This document shows, piece after piece, positions 20,594 to 32,656 of a stretch of 41,866 nucleotides of DNA. The notes beneath the pieces are model-generated. The model did no database searches, had not been told where the DNA came from, and was given only the letters and a program-made list of their open reading frames with translations. The DNA is from Reclinomonas americana ATCC 50394 (taxonomy: Eukaryota > Jakobida > Jakobea > Jakobida): the NCBI GenBank assembly GCA_048213135.1, contig PS015373.1:15645-57510 (forward strand), in the 5' to 3' direction. Position 1 is the stretch's first letter, and the number at the start of each line of letters is the position of its first letter. A program made the position numbers and the translations under genes.

Positions 20594-23500
20594 AGCAGCC
20601 ACGTCGTCGATCACGCTCCCTCCATCGCAACAAAGACGACGATCGGCAGTGGAAGGCGTGGATCGAGAGCGAAGAAGATCGACTGGGAACTCGTCGTCAT
20701 TACGATGACGACGACGACGATGACGACGATGATTACGATGATGATGATGATGGCAGTGATCGCCGTGATGGAGCAAGCGACTTTGATGATGGCGACGATG
20801 ACGATGATGATGAGGGCAGTGATGGTCGGCGATTTCGTCGGCTGTCGGCGACACTGGGACGAGTGTCGTGGGACGCCAGCGAACCCGATGAGTACGCCAG
20901 GAGGAGAACATCGCGTCGGCGATCGTCGGCAGTGCCGGAGTTGCCGTCGTCGCGGGGTGGCAAGCGAGGAGGAGGAGCGAGAGGGCGAGAGAGCGAGTGG
21001 ATGCAGGCAGTGAGCCAGGAGATTGCCAAGGCGCGCGCGGATATGCATCTCACCATCTCGCGCCTCAGCAACGTGAATGCCGAGTTGAGGGAGCAGCAGG
21101 CGGCCGCTGATCATACGGTGGCGCAGTTGCGGTCGGAGCTGGCCGACCGAATGGGGGAGGTGTCGGCGCTGAAGGAGCAGTTGTCGCGGCGGGCGCCCAG
21201 CGAGGAACTGACGAACAAGGGTTCGATGGTCGTGCGAGCGGGAGTGGTGGTGTGTGTTGCTTTAGTTGACTGTTTGCCGCGCAGTTGTCGACTTGCAGCG
21301 GGAGCTGCGGCAGCGTGATCAGCACCTGCAAGACACCGTCTCCAAACTTCAACACATGACGCACCAGTATCGACAGGCCGACGACGACAAGCAGATTGTG
21401 CAGAAACGATTACGTGAGGCGCAGGAAGTGATGGAGACGCTGCGGCAAGGTGTGCATCTCTGTCTCTCTCTGTGTACTTTGCCGGTTGGTTAACGACAGG
21501 TGTGATTTGCAGAAAAGGAGACGCAGCTGATCACCGTGCAGCGCTCGTACGAAACGAGAGTCGCCGAGCTGCAGAGCGGACTGAGTGAGCAAATGGCGAT
21601 TTGTACGCGCCAAGAGCTCGAGTTGAAACAGGCACGATCGCAGCTGGCCGGCACCAATTCGCTGCAGAAACAGTATGCGCTGGCGCAGGCACAGTGGGGC
21701 GTTCGGTGGGTTTCTGTGACAAACGCCAGTGTGGCCTGTGATGGGTGCTGTCTCACATTGCAGGCGACGCGTGCAACAGAGAAAAGGAAAATGAGGAGCA
21801 CATTAATGCGCTGCAGCACGAGCTGAAGCAACTGGCGGTGCAGAAAGATCAAGAACTGCGCGACGTTCGAATCTCGCTGGGTGCCGAGGTGGAGGCGGCG
21901 CGCAAGGATGCCGAGCGTCGGTTCGACATGCTCACATGCGTCTCCGCCAGCACAAAACGACGTTGGTTTTCTCATCTTCTATCCCATGTCGTGCGATGTG
22001 ATGCAGGGTGCGGGTGGCCGAGGAAATGCTGCAGCAGGGCACATTGCGTGCCGAGCAACGCGTGCGGGAGGTGGAGCTTCGTGTGCGCAAGGAGGCCACC
22101 AAGATCCAGTCGCTGGTCACGAAATTCAAGGGCAAGGAGGAGGAGCTGTTGGCGCTCAAGGAGGAGCGTGTGCGTCTGGAGCGGCAGGCGTCGAGCATGG
22201 AACGCGACGCACGGGCAGCAAAGAAAACCATTGCCGAGTTGCAGACGGAGCTGGACGAAGCAAGCAAGGTACGCGCACGCGTGTGTGTGCGTGTGCGTCC
22301 TCATTTGTTGACACTCGGTGCAGAAATGTGCAGAGGAAAGTCGCGAGGCAGAAAACTGCCGGACACGTGCGCGCCAGGCTGAGTCGCAGCTCGAACTGGT
22401 GCGCGAGCGTGACAACAGCCGGCTGGCGCAGTTGCAAGAACAGGCGGCCAATGCCACTCGCGAGTTGCAGGTGGCCAACGAGCACGCCGCGCAGCACCTG
22501 GCCGAACTGCAGCGGGAACACGAAACACGGACGCGCGACCTCACCGCCTCGTACGAGCACCGTTTGGAGGAGTCAGCGCAGCGCGAACAGACTGCATTGT
22601 CGCGCGCCAAGCGCGCCGAGCGGCGACTGAAGACGCTTGAGGTGTGTTTTGCCACGCGTGTTTGTGTGGTTTCCTCATCTCAACGTCTTATCCCACGCCC
22701 CGTGACAGTCACAACTAAAGGAGGCCGAAGAGGAGCAGGCGCGCAAGCAGCAGCTGATTGACGAGGACCGCGTCTCACATCGGCAAGTGGTGGAAGGCAT
22801 GAAGCAGCGACTCAACGAGGCCCAGTCACGCATCCAGACACTGGAGGAGGACTTGCGCACCGCCGAGGCCAACCTGGAGGAGGCGGAGACGTGGAGGCGA
22901 CAAGTGAAGGAGCGGCAACAGAGCGAGGAGCGTGCGCAGCGCGAATTGCAGCGCTTGCAACTGGAGTTGACACGCACTGTGGAGGCTGGCGAGGCGTTGC
23001 AGGCGCAGCTGGCGAACGCCGACAGGTATGCGGACTCTGTCATCGCGCAAGTATTTTGACGATTCACTTACATGTGACTGGCAGTCGCATCAAGGAGTTG
23101 GAGCAGGCGCTGGCGCACGAGACCAAGCTTCGCGGTGAGGTCGCGCGCAAGAACACGGAGCTGGGCACGCGGTGCTTGCGGGTACGCGGCGTTTTTATCG
23201 CTTGAGGTGGGTGACATGCTCACCGCACCGAAAATTATAACGTGCAGGCGGAGGAGAAGGCGCAAGAGGCTGCACTCGTTCTGGAGGCGTTGCTCAGCGA
23301 GACACGCAGCCATGCATCGCCAGTTGCGTCCATCGCAATCGATGTTGACGCGGACAAATACTGATCTCCCTCGCCTTGTGCAGGCCTTCCTCAAATCGTC
23401 GCTTCTCCTAAAGGAGCTCATGCCACCCACCGAGCCAGTGTCGGTACTGGTGGGAGAGCCGCCCACCTCCAAAGTCACGTCTGTCAAGAGTGAGGCAGCT

Positions 23501-24335
23501 TCGCCGGTGCGCTCGTCGCCTCCAAAACCACCACGGCTGGCGTCGCCGCCGAAACGAACCGCAGCGCCGGCGGTGATCTCCAGTGTGACCTCGGCGGCCG
23601 CAGTGGTTGCGACAATACCCGTGGAACCGGAGGAACAGCAGAGTTCGGCTCGAGCACTGCAGAGTCGAGAGGAGCAGCGTCGCATCCTGCAGGAGCTGGC
23701 GCAAAAAGCCAACCTGACTCGCCACGCCGACTCGCACGTGTCGCCCACTGCTCCGGCCTCGGTGACTGCAGTGGCAGGCTCACCGCAACGCTCACCGGCT
23801 GCTGGCAAGGCAGGGTCGCCAGGTCATCGACAGGCGCAGGCGCAGCAGCAGCCAGCTGGCGTCGACTCTGACGGTGACGCCGATGACCAGGTGTTGTTTG
23901 ATGCGGAAGCCGAGCAACGATCCACCAAGTCCGCGCGCCGGTTGCCTTTCAGTGCCGGATCGAGTGGCAGACGACCGTCGCACGCTGACGCCTCCGATGG
24001 CGACGAGGGCGACAGTGAAGGCGACAGCGAGCACGATCGTACTCGACGGGGTCCAGTGCGGCGGCGCTCACTGGAACGGTCATCGCTTCTCGGCACGTCA
24101 GCGCAGCGCCGCTTGAGTGCAACATTGCGCGATTTATCACAAGTGACCGAGCGCTCGGTGTGTTGATCCCTCGTCGCTCCCTGGAATAACACTCTCTCTG
24201 TTTGACTTACCTCCCGCTTGACAGTCGGATGACCGATCACCGCCAGCGCCAGTGGCCAGCGCCGAATTGCTGGAGCATCGCGAGGAAATGGCCAGATTAC
24301 GCAGTGCGGTGGGCCTCTCGCGTGCCAGTCGATGA
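20594..24335 (+). CDS. Long coiled-coil protein with acidic N-terminus and Ser/Pro/acidic tail
   Basis: About twelve exons. The first visible one (20594-21220) encodes a basic stretch, an Asp run (about 20702-20750), a motif RRLSATLGRVS and the start of coiled coil (ISRLSNVNAELREQQAAADH). Exons from 21284 through about 23170 encode almost continuous heptad-rich coiled coil (for example LKEERVRLERQASSMERDAR). The tail (about 23380-24159) is Pro/Ser-rich, then acidic (SDGDADDQVL, DGDEGDSEGDSE), and repeats RRLSATLRDLS near its end. The final exon ends SRASR plus TGA at 24333-24335. The start is probably in the gap. Overall architecture fits a cytoskeletal, centrosomal or Golgi-type tether, but no family is recognisable. 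The exon join near 23340-23380 is uncertain. Confidence 0.7.
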
Positions 24336-24369
24336 CACAGTGAATCATTCCGACGAACTTCAATTATTT

Positions 24370-27300
24370 TCACTTGGGAGGCACTCGGTACGGCTGCAGT
24401 TCACGGAACTGCGCACACAGATTGTCGACTGCGGCACGATCGGCTCGATGATCGCGCGACGCCAGCAATCGGAACAGCATTATCCTGCCGAGTGGCAGTG
24501 AGCACCCAAGCTGGCGATGTGAGTGAGTCACGTTTGGCGACAGCGTACCTCTGCATGCCACCAGTGTTGGCCACCAACTGAGAAATCTGGGCGCTCGGTG
24601 CCGCAAGATACGCAACGAATGTCTCCTGCAGAGTCATGATGTGTCTGCAGGCGGAGAGATCGAGTCAGCCGCAGCCCCCTTGGCTGGTCGCACGCAAGAG
24701 ACGCAACGCGAGACTCTCATCGCGAATTCCCAGCAATGTGCTCGAGGCGCTATCGTCGTCAAAGAGGAAATGGGCAATTCGCTGTGAATGCGCGTATGCA
24801 CGCACCACGCTCGATGAGACCAACACAATCACAGCTGACACAAGCTCTCTCCTCGCACACAGACCGTGAGAATGCGAAGTCCCGTGTGCACCTGCTCGAG
24901 TGACAGACTGTTCGAGCGCTTTGCAAACAGCACCTCCTCCACACAATTGATGCAGCCCGTCATCTGCGCCGTGGCAATCGCGATCGTGAGACATATTGCG
25001 CGCGGATACGAATCATGCAGGTGATGCGCGATACCATCTTGGACAGGTGATGGTGGAACTCTTCTGGCGCGACATGATTCTCCTGCGAGACCGAAAAATA
25101 TGGTAAGGCGGTAAATCAAGGCAGGGACTGCGAAGCGAGCGCACCATAATGTCGATTTGTGCCTCGATCAAGTCGACTGCGTAGTAGATTGTCAGCGTGA
25201 ACGCCGCACGAATGCACGCAAGTGAGACGAGCACGTATGCGCAACAAACAGGGGTGAGGGCCACAGATATTGCCGACACATCAGACGCTGCCGTCAATGT
25301 CGACGTGAGAGAAAGCACGCGAAAAGAAAACACAAATGACAGCAGGCAGTGGTCGCACCGACAACAGTGGACTTGCTGCCAAAGAGACTGCGGAAGAACG
25401 ACGGATTCTCAATGCCCATGATGCTGGGCACCAGGGGGCGCAGTACACGGAGGACCTGCTCCATCAGAATCAGTGAAGTGCAACCTCACACTCCTCCCCA
25501 CAGCCGTCGTTATCACCTCTTCCACCACCATAGTGTAAATATCTCCACTCAGCGAGCGCAGGCGATCCACGGTACTGTCAAACGATTGCTCCGCAGACGA
25601 GGGCGACGCAAGGGAATACTCCGGACACGCAGTCAGTAGCTCGTGGTGGCTGTCGAGAAGCTCGAGCAACATTTGCACGGCCGCGGCCAAGTTGTTGAGA
25701 TGCACGGCCATCTGCGACGGCGATTGAGAAAGTGGCGATAGAGCGAGGTTACTCACTCACACTCACTTCCGGGGTCAAGAATGATTCCACAACCGGTCCC
25801 CCATGTCGTCGTCCCACGTCAGCAGCAGCGGCGGCAGCAGCAGAGGCCGACGGTGCCGACGGCCGTTTCTGTGTTCGCTTCCTGAACGACTCGACGAGCT
25901 CCATGCCGTAATGCACGAGCGAGTCGCACACTGCCGTCACAATCGTTGAACGCGCTTGCACATAGATATAATCCTCGTGTGCCACAACTTCGTCGCACTT
26001 GTCCAGCGCCGACTGATGTGTGCACGTGCCGTGTGAGACGCACATGTGATGGACAGAATGACGCTGCACTGGTCACCTGACACAGGGTGAAGAGGCGAAC
26101 GACCGATTTCGAAAACAGCGAGGTCGGCGGATCGACGGGTGAGAACTACACACGTAATGTCGCACGTGTGAGCGAGTGGTGGAAGTCTTGAGTAAACGTA
26201 CGCCAGACACGCAACATCCTCGCTGGCAAGCAGACGTGACGAACACTCACGCAGACTGCGCAGCGTCGATGGGTGAGCAAGAACAAAGCGAAGACAGCAC
26301 GGATTGTTCTATCGACGCACAAGTTCACGGCAAAGTTGCACCACTCGTTCAAGTGCGGCCGAAACACTTCACCGAGTGGCACGAACCCGACTCTGCACTC
26401 ACACACACACACACATCAATGATGAGCACTGCAATCCAACAAGGGATTGGTTGTCCACGCACCGATCGCCAATGATCGGAGTCCATTGCTGGGAAAGAGA
26501 CAGCGCAATCCGTCAATGCACAGACATGAACCCATTCCGAGACAGCTTCACAGCAATGACACACCTCGTGAACCTGTCGCATGATGCTGTACAAACTCAC
26601 ACTGCGCAGCAATGCCATCAGCTGTGATCACGGTATCAATACGATGAAAGGTTCCTGACTGCACGCAACAAGGTCGGATCATACGCCTGTTGTCGACCAG
26701 GCGGTACGGCTTTCATAATCTCGGTCACCAGCTCCTCTGCGCGGTGGAATTCAGCAACAGTCGGTTGACGTGACAACGGCTCACGCACAGCCACGCACGG
26801 TAGTAGAGTTGCGCAGAGAAGCGATCCAACTCGTCCTCGCTGCAACAGTTGCCGTCGTGAATAAGTGCCTAATCACAAGTGGTACTGCGAAGAGGAATTC
26901 GCAACAATGTGAAAACATAGGCAAAGTCCTTCCGATCCATCTCCACTGCGGCCATGGCGCCGAGTGCTGCTGCCGAAAGCTCGTGTCCTGGACGACCCGC
27001 TGGACCCAGATGCTCCGCCATTGTCTGCGAGCCGACAATCAGAGTGACCATGTCGGAGATTCCCGGCAGCGCTGAAGCAGGTGACGATGGCGACGGCGCA
27101 CTGCCGGGCACGGCGTCAGGTGGCTTCGCTTCGCGGTACCACTGCAGCATGCGCTTCCTGGTTTGCCTCTGTATACACGTGAGTGTGGTCATTGTCATCA
27201 AGCGCAATACGACTCTCGAGACACACCTCCACGTTGGCGCGCAATACGGCCCACACATCCCCGCCGCACAACGCCCTGTCGTACTCGGCACGATACTGCT

Positions 27301-30300
27301 GTCGGAAGCCGTCGATCTGGAGCACCTGCTCCACAATGCCAATGGCGGTCTCCAAGGATCCGGGAGGCGAGTTTTCTGTGCCACCGCATGTATGGTGGTG
27401 AGCTCAGCGGACACACAGCAGTGCATGCGAGAGCGCGCGTGCAAACCGGGAAATGAGTCCCAGTATGTGCAGATCTTGTCGACCAGAAAGCCGCAGCCAG
27501 TCACCTCGCCGTCTGCCTGCCGCTGCTCGCCGACCACCAGCTTGTGTAAACACTCGAAGAATGCACGCAGTTCTGCCGCCAGAGGTACGTGGCCGACGGC
27601 TACTCGCTGCGACAAGCGCTCTTCGTGCGCTGTTATCAGCGATTGGAGTACCGTCAGTGAGGCCAGGGAGAGTGCCGATTGCGGCTGCTGTTCGGCGACT
27701 GCCCACAGGACTTCTACGGCGCGCACGAAATGCGAATGTGCCGACACGTTGAACAGAGTGCTGAAGCCGGTGAAGATGTTGGCGAAATCCGGCGGGCCAA
27801 ACACATCCGGGTACAGCTCCTTTTCGACTTGCGACACGATGCCGTGCACCAACGATCTGCCGGGCGTGGAACACACGTTAGCATACGCCTCTTGTCTCGC
27901 CCCACATGTGATGACACACCGTTCCAGACGCACGGCCTCATCGGGTGTGCTGCACAAGAGACTGTCGGAGAGCTCGTGGTAAAACATCTGTACGTTGAGT
28001 GAACCTCTGCCGCACATAGTGAGTCCACCGACAGCTCATCCGCACAGTCAAGCACACAAAAGCGCACACCGGACGTCCTTGTCCCTCTTCGACGGACGCG
28101 ACTGCAGGGGGAAGCTCTTGTCGATGAACGTGCCGCTGTTGCTGCCACCAGTGTTTTGCATGGCAATGATTTCTCGAATCTAGCTCCATGTGTCAACAAA
28201 ACCAACAACCACAACCCTACAAGCAGACACATACCGTGAACGACACGCAGCCCTCGAAACGATGCGCACCGAATCGCTCCCAGTCAAAGATCTCAATGTT
28301 GAGGCGCTCGTCGAGATTGTGCACGTACCTTTATGCGCACAAAACACGGTGAGAGCCAAACATGCGTTCACCTTGCCAAGAGACGCAACACTACAGTCTC
28401 TCGGTTCCACACTGGATCCAACGTGTTTGGCACGTGGTCGGTCTCGAAGACGAGTACGCCGTCGAGCAACACCAAAGCGTACGGATCGCTGCTGCCTGTG
28501 ACACAGTTGTCAGCCCATAGTCACTCTTACAACATGCTCTATCCACGTACCAAATAAGTCGCGCCTGGCCACATTGGTTGCGCCAATCACTGCGTGGTGG
28601 AGACAGTGCATTCCTATCAGACGAAGAAGACAGACGCCATACAGTTTCAACAAGGCAGGAACTCACACTTCAGGTAGATTTTGCCAATGGCACCCACGGC
28701 TTTCTGCAACGAAATTTTGGTGCGTGAGTCAGGCGCACCACCCACTGAACTCGCCATCATCTGCCTCATCACTCACAGGATCTGGTGGATATGCTTGATC
28801 TAGCTGCCGCAGAAACCTGCTAATGTGCTCTGTGGCGTGCTGCACGTGCAGAGAGACTTCGGCTGCATCCTGTTGCACGCGCCACATCGCAGTCAGCGGC
28901 GAGCGGCGTTCAAAAAATGACACACAAAGGCCAAACGCACCGAGAAGCGACTCATGAATTGCGGATGACGGTCGGTGACATGCTTGAGGTTGACTTGTAG
29001 CTGATGACGAAAGTGCTGCGAAGCGATAAAACGGCAACGTGAGCAAAGTCAGCCCACCCTCGCATGCAGCTCGCAGGCAATCGTCGCAACGTCGGGAGTC
29101 GCAGAGAGTCGCGCGGTGGCCCGCAGCGCTCGAGCACGGGCGTCATCAAGGCCGAGGGCGTGACTGGTGTACGTCACAATTGAGTACGCACATGGAGAAT
29201 GCCTGCAGGTCTCGCGCAATGGCGACACGGAGTACTTACCGGAGCAACAGGTCGGTCATCACGGTGCGACCCGACACGTGCAGCTCGCTACGAGCATCAC
29301 GCTGGATGCTCTCACGCAGCACATTGTCGATTTCGCCTCTGACAAAGCGCGTGACTTCGCGCGCCACTGCCAAGTCGCATCGATGAGCGAGAAGCACATG
29401 AAGCTGTCATGGAATATGCACGAACCCGCTTCGTTGCCGTCGAGATCGTCCTGCCGAGCAACCACCTCGCTGATCAACGCATCCGCGTGCTGACGGACCA
29501 AGCCAACAGTCGGCCGCTTCGGTCGCTGGAACACTGATGCGTCACGACATCACAAGTGCGTTGCGGTCAGCTCAAAAGAGAGTGGTGTGCGGACAGGCGG
29601 CGTCGACTCACCGAGCTCCTTGAGCAGATTTTTGCCGGCGTGAAACAGGACAGAGAGACCGGTGGCTACCGGCACCGATGGCGCCGACACGAGTGATTGC
29701 ACAAGAAGTGAGCCAGCTGCTGTCGCCGACTCGGCATTGTCGAGCAGCAGCGCCAGCAGGTACTTGAACTCCTCAAAGTCTGCCGCACAGTCGACATGGA
29801 CATGGGTGACGGGAAGCAAGCGCACGCATGCCGCCGTCACCACTCACCGGCATCGCGGATCTCTGTCGAGTCGCTGAGCGCCGACCCAAACAGGTTCACA
29901 CGACCAAATGTGCTGGCCAGCAGTGACAGCGAGCTGTTTGAGTGATGCAACGGTGCCGGTTGCGCACCAGCCATCAACGCCTCAAGCAGCGGCTGCGAGT
30001 ACGTAATCAGCATGGCCAGACCAAACGCCTTCTCACGGTCCTCCACCGCCTCACGCCCTTGCATCTCATTCAGCAGATCCGTGAGCTGTCCCAGACGCAC
30101 ATCATCCTGCACGCAATCTCGCCGTCAACAATATGAATCACTACATCTCCAAGCATGTGACTCCCACCGGCATGGCTTCCCGCGCCACCGTCGGCAGCAG
30201 CGCCAGCGTCGGCGCCTCGCCCGCATGAGTGAACTGCAGCAGATACGCCCACTTTTGCATGCCGGGCTCCGAGGCCAGTGCACTCAACAAAGCCGAGTGC

Positions 30301-30791
30301 TCACTGCATGCTCGTGAGTGACAACTCAACCATGAATCATCGCGCGTATTATGTCACCTTGCGGCATGCGTGCCACTGCCGGAGGCGACTGGCTGCGCCT
30401 GCTTCACGCGTGGTGCAGCAGCCAGAGTGGACTGTGCGTGTGCGTGCGTGCGTGAGAGAGAGAGACAACACACATGCACATGTGCAGAGATTGTGACGAC
30501 TTGCCTCTTCCATGTCCTCCTCCTCGGCCTCCTCTGCCTTTCGCGGTGGTGGCACGCGAGGAGGAGGCACAACAGCAACAGTAGAGTGAGCTCCGGAGCG
30601 TTGTTCCAACACATGCTTCAGTCGCGCGCCCAACGCCGAGTGCGTGTCTGTGGGCACTCGCACAGCGCGTCGTCGCAAGAGACGACCAGCACTGAGAACG
30701 AGTGAGTGACAAGTGCGAAAGAGAGAGAGTGTGTGTGCGTACGAAACGCGGCACTCATGGTCTCCTCGGAGACGCCATCGTCGTCGCTCAT
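24370..30791 (-). CDS. C2 and MUN domain protein, Munc13/BAIAP3-like
   Basis: About 20 exons, starting at the ATG at 30791 (MSDDDGVSEETMSAAF) and ending VPPK plus stop at 24370. The N-terminal third (28.7-30.7 kb) is helical. A C2 domain lies at about 28220-28550: GSSDPYALVLL, VPNTLDPVWN and IEIFDWERFGAHRFEG. The third-loop Asp pair is partly replaced (FDWERFGAHRF), so calcium binding may be weak. Downstream helices (27.95 to about 24.6 kb), including DFANIFTGFSTLFNV and MAVHLNNLAAAVQMLLELLD, resemble the MUN domain that promotes SNARE assembly in vesicle priming. No second C2 is visible after the MUN, unlike Munc13. A shared-ancestry MUN-type tether such as plant DUF810 is the alternative. 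Individual splice sites are approximate, especially the first intron. Confidence 0.65.
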
Positions 30792-30841
30792 GACGGAAAG
30801 AAGAAGTAAAGAGGTCAAAAAAATTCCTCGTTTTGGTTCAT

Positions 30842-32583
30842 TCATTTGGGATTCAACAGGAAGAGTACATGCTGCTCGCCCAAGGCCACATCGCGCACAA
30901 AGTCGGCGTCTGTAAACGCCTCCATGCGAACGGGAACCCTGCGTAGAGTTGGAAACAACAAACTGGTTGTCGGAAAAACTGATTGGTGCAGCATGATGGG
31001 ACGGATCCGGAGTCATCTCACCACTGAGCAAGCTTGTCTTCCCGCGCCAGTTGCCCGTCCTGCATGCATACAATGTGTGAGTTACGACGTGCGGCAGGAG
31101 GAATTAACTGACGGCAGATACCTCGGCCTCGCCACAACCGTACACTCGACCGGCATCTGCACCACCACGTTTTTAGCTTGCCTTTTCTTTTCTTCTGCAG
31201 GCAGAACAGCTGCTCACCGTCCAGGAATATGGTGGTCTCGGCGCCGGCAAACGCCTTCAGAATGAGCTTGCCTTCGAAGATTGGCTGCAGTAACCGACGA
31301 GGCAACAGTTCGTCTTCGCTCGAATCGTGCCCGAGACGACCCGACAGCCCACGCCCCCACGTAAACACTGTTCCGGTGGCACTAATGGCCACCGTGTGCT
31401 TCACACCGCACGAGACTGCAATGATTCTCTCGTCGGCGATGCGCATGAGACGCGTTGGCTCCCACGCGGCGTCCTCCGAGCCGAGTCCCAGTTTCCCACA
31501 CACTCCCGTGCCCCACATGTACAGGCCTCCATCGTCTGCACACGAGCTTGTTAGTCACGTGCTTGGAGGCCGTCGTCGCTGACAGAACGCAACTCGAAAT
31601 GGCGGCCGAATGCAAGTGCCCTGCCGACACTTGCCGACATCGCTTGTCGCGTAGCGTCGGCACCAGTGAGAACTCCAGCCGGTCGTCCTCGTGACCCAGA
31701 CCAAGCACTGCGCGCATAACAGAGGGCGTTGGAATCGCTCCAAACACAAGCAACGACCAACGCTGCCCTCGTCACACACACACACACACACACACCTCCA
31801 CCAATCCCATTGCCGCACACGCGCACATTCGAATCTTCCGTGATAATGATCGTGTGTGAGTAGCCGCACGCCACCTGTGTCACCCGCAGACCGCCCAAGC
31901 CGATCGTCACGCGCGTTGGAATGCGACGCGTATCGCGATCGCCGTGTCCGAGTTTCCCACGATCGCCTGTCGCACATGAGCCAGCAGCGACCGCCACATT
32001 GCAAGCAGCAGCACAAACCTTCTCCCCACGTAAACAGCATGCCCTCCTCACTAATGCACGCCGTGTAATCCTAACAGCACACATGGTGAGTCTGCGGTCA
32101 CGCTTGTCTTGCATTAGATCTCCATCGTGCACCTTGCCAGCGGCCACTTGCCGCACGGTGACTCCCAACAGAGACTCCACTCGTGTGGGCTCCGTGCGAC
32201 ACTCAAAGTCGCCGTGTCCAAGCTGATACTCCAGTCCCTCACCCCACGTGTACACATGACCGACCTCTGCGCGATCAATCACTCAATGCACATCTCTCGC
32301 GCACATTGGCGTGCAGCAAGAGAGAGAGAGGAGACTGACCAGAGAGCGCCACACTGTGTGTTGGCCCGACGGCAATCTGTGTGAATCGCACCTCTTCCTC
32401 GTTGCCGTACTCTGTCGTGTACATCTTCGCAGTGTGTGTGTGGTGTGAGAGAGAGACAGTGAGAGTAAGAGTGAGGATCACAAGTCACGAAACAACAGTG
32501 AGCTTGGTTGGTGTGACGCGATCGAGCATGTCGCCGGTGCCAAGGCGACCACGGCCACCACAGCCGACTACGAAGAGAGCCAT
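30842..32583 (-). CDS. RCC1-repeat (seven-bladed propeller) protein
   Basis: Starts MALFVVGCGGRGRLGTGD at 32583 and ends LGEQHVLFLLNPK plus TGA at 30842-30844. Seven RCC1-type repeats can be followed through short introns: GCGGRGRLGTGD; YTWGEGLEYQLGHGD; FTWGEGDRGKLGHGD; GNGIGG...LGLGHED; MWGTGVCGKLGLGSED; FTWGRGLSGRLGHDSSED; YGCGEAETGNWRGK. Each has the usual VxxVxCGxxHT-like strand (VTQVACGYSHTIII, IIAVSCGVKHTVAI). The protein is essentially only the propeller (about 400 residues). It could be a Ran exchange factor-like or scaffold propeller, but no domain decides this. Its stop is 50 bp from the start codon of the Munc13-like gene on the same strand. Confidence 0.85.
31770..31798. repeat. 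CA microsatellite in an RCC1 gene intron
   Basis: A (CA)n tract directly follows the donor side of an intron between repeats three and four. On the coding strand the intron begins with GTGTGTGT, so the donor itself is part of the microsatellite. Confidence 0.7.
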
Positions 32584-32656
32584 TCTCTTGTTGTTATCTA
32601 TGGAGGGGTTGAAGGACACGACGGAGGGCAATGTACACTACTACGTTTGTCGTTGC

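Noticed and set aside
20611-21114. Minus-strand Ile/Val-rich hydrophobic frame near 20.7 kb
   Set aside because: Antisense of the GAT/GAC (Asp) run; not a real membrane protein.
26954-27982. Plus-strand 340-codon frame opposite the Munc13-like gene
   Set aside because: Shadow of a long coding exon in a GC-rich genome; no exon structure and poor composition.
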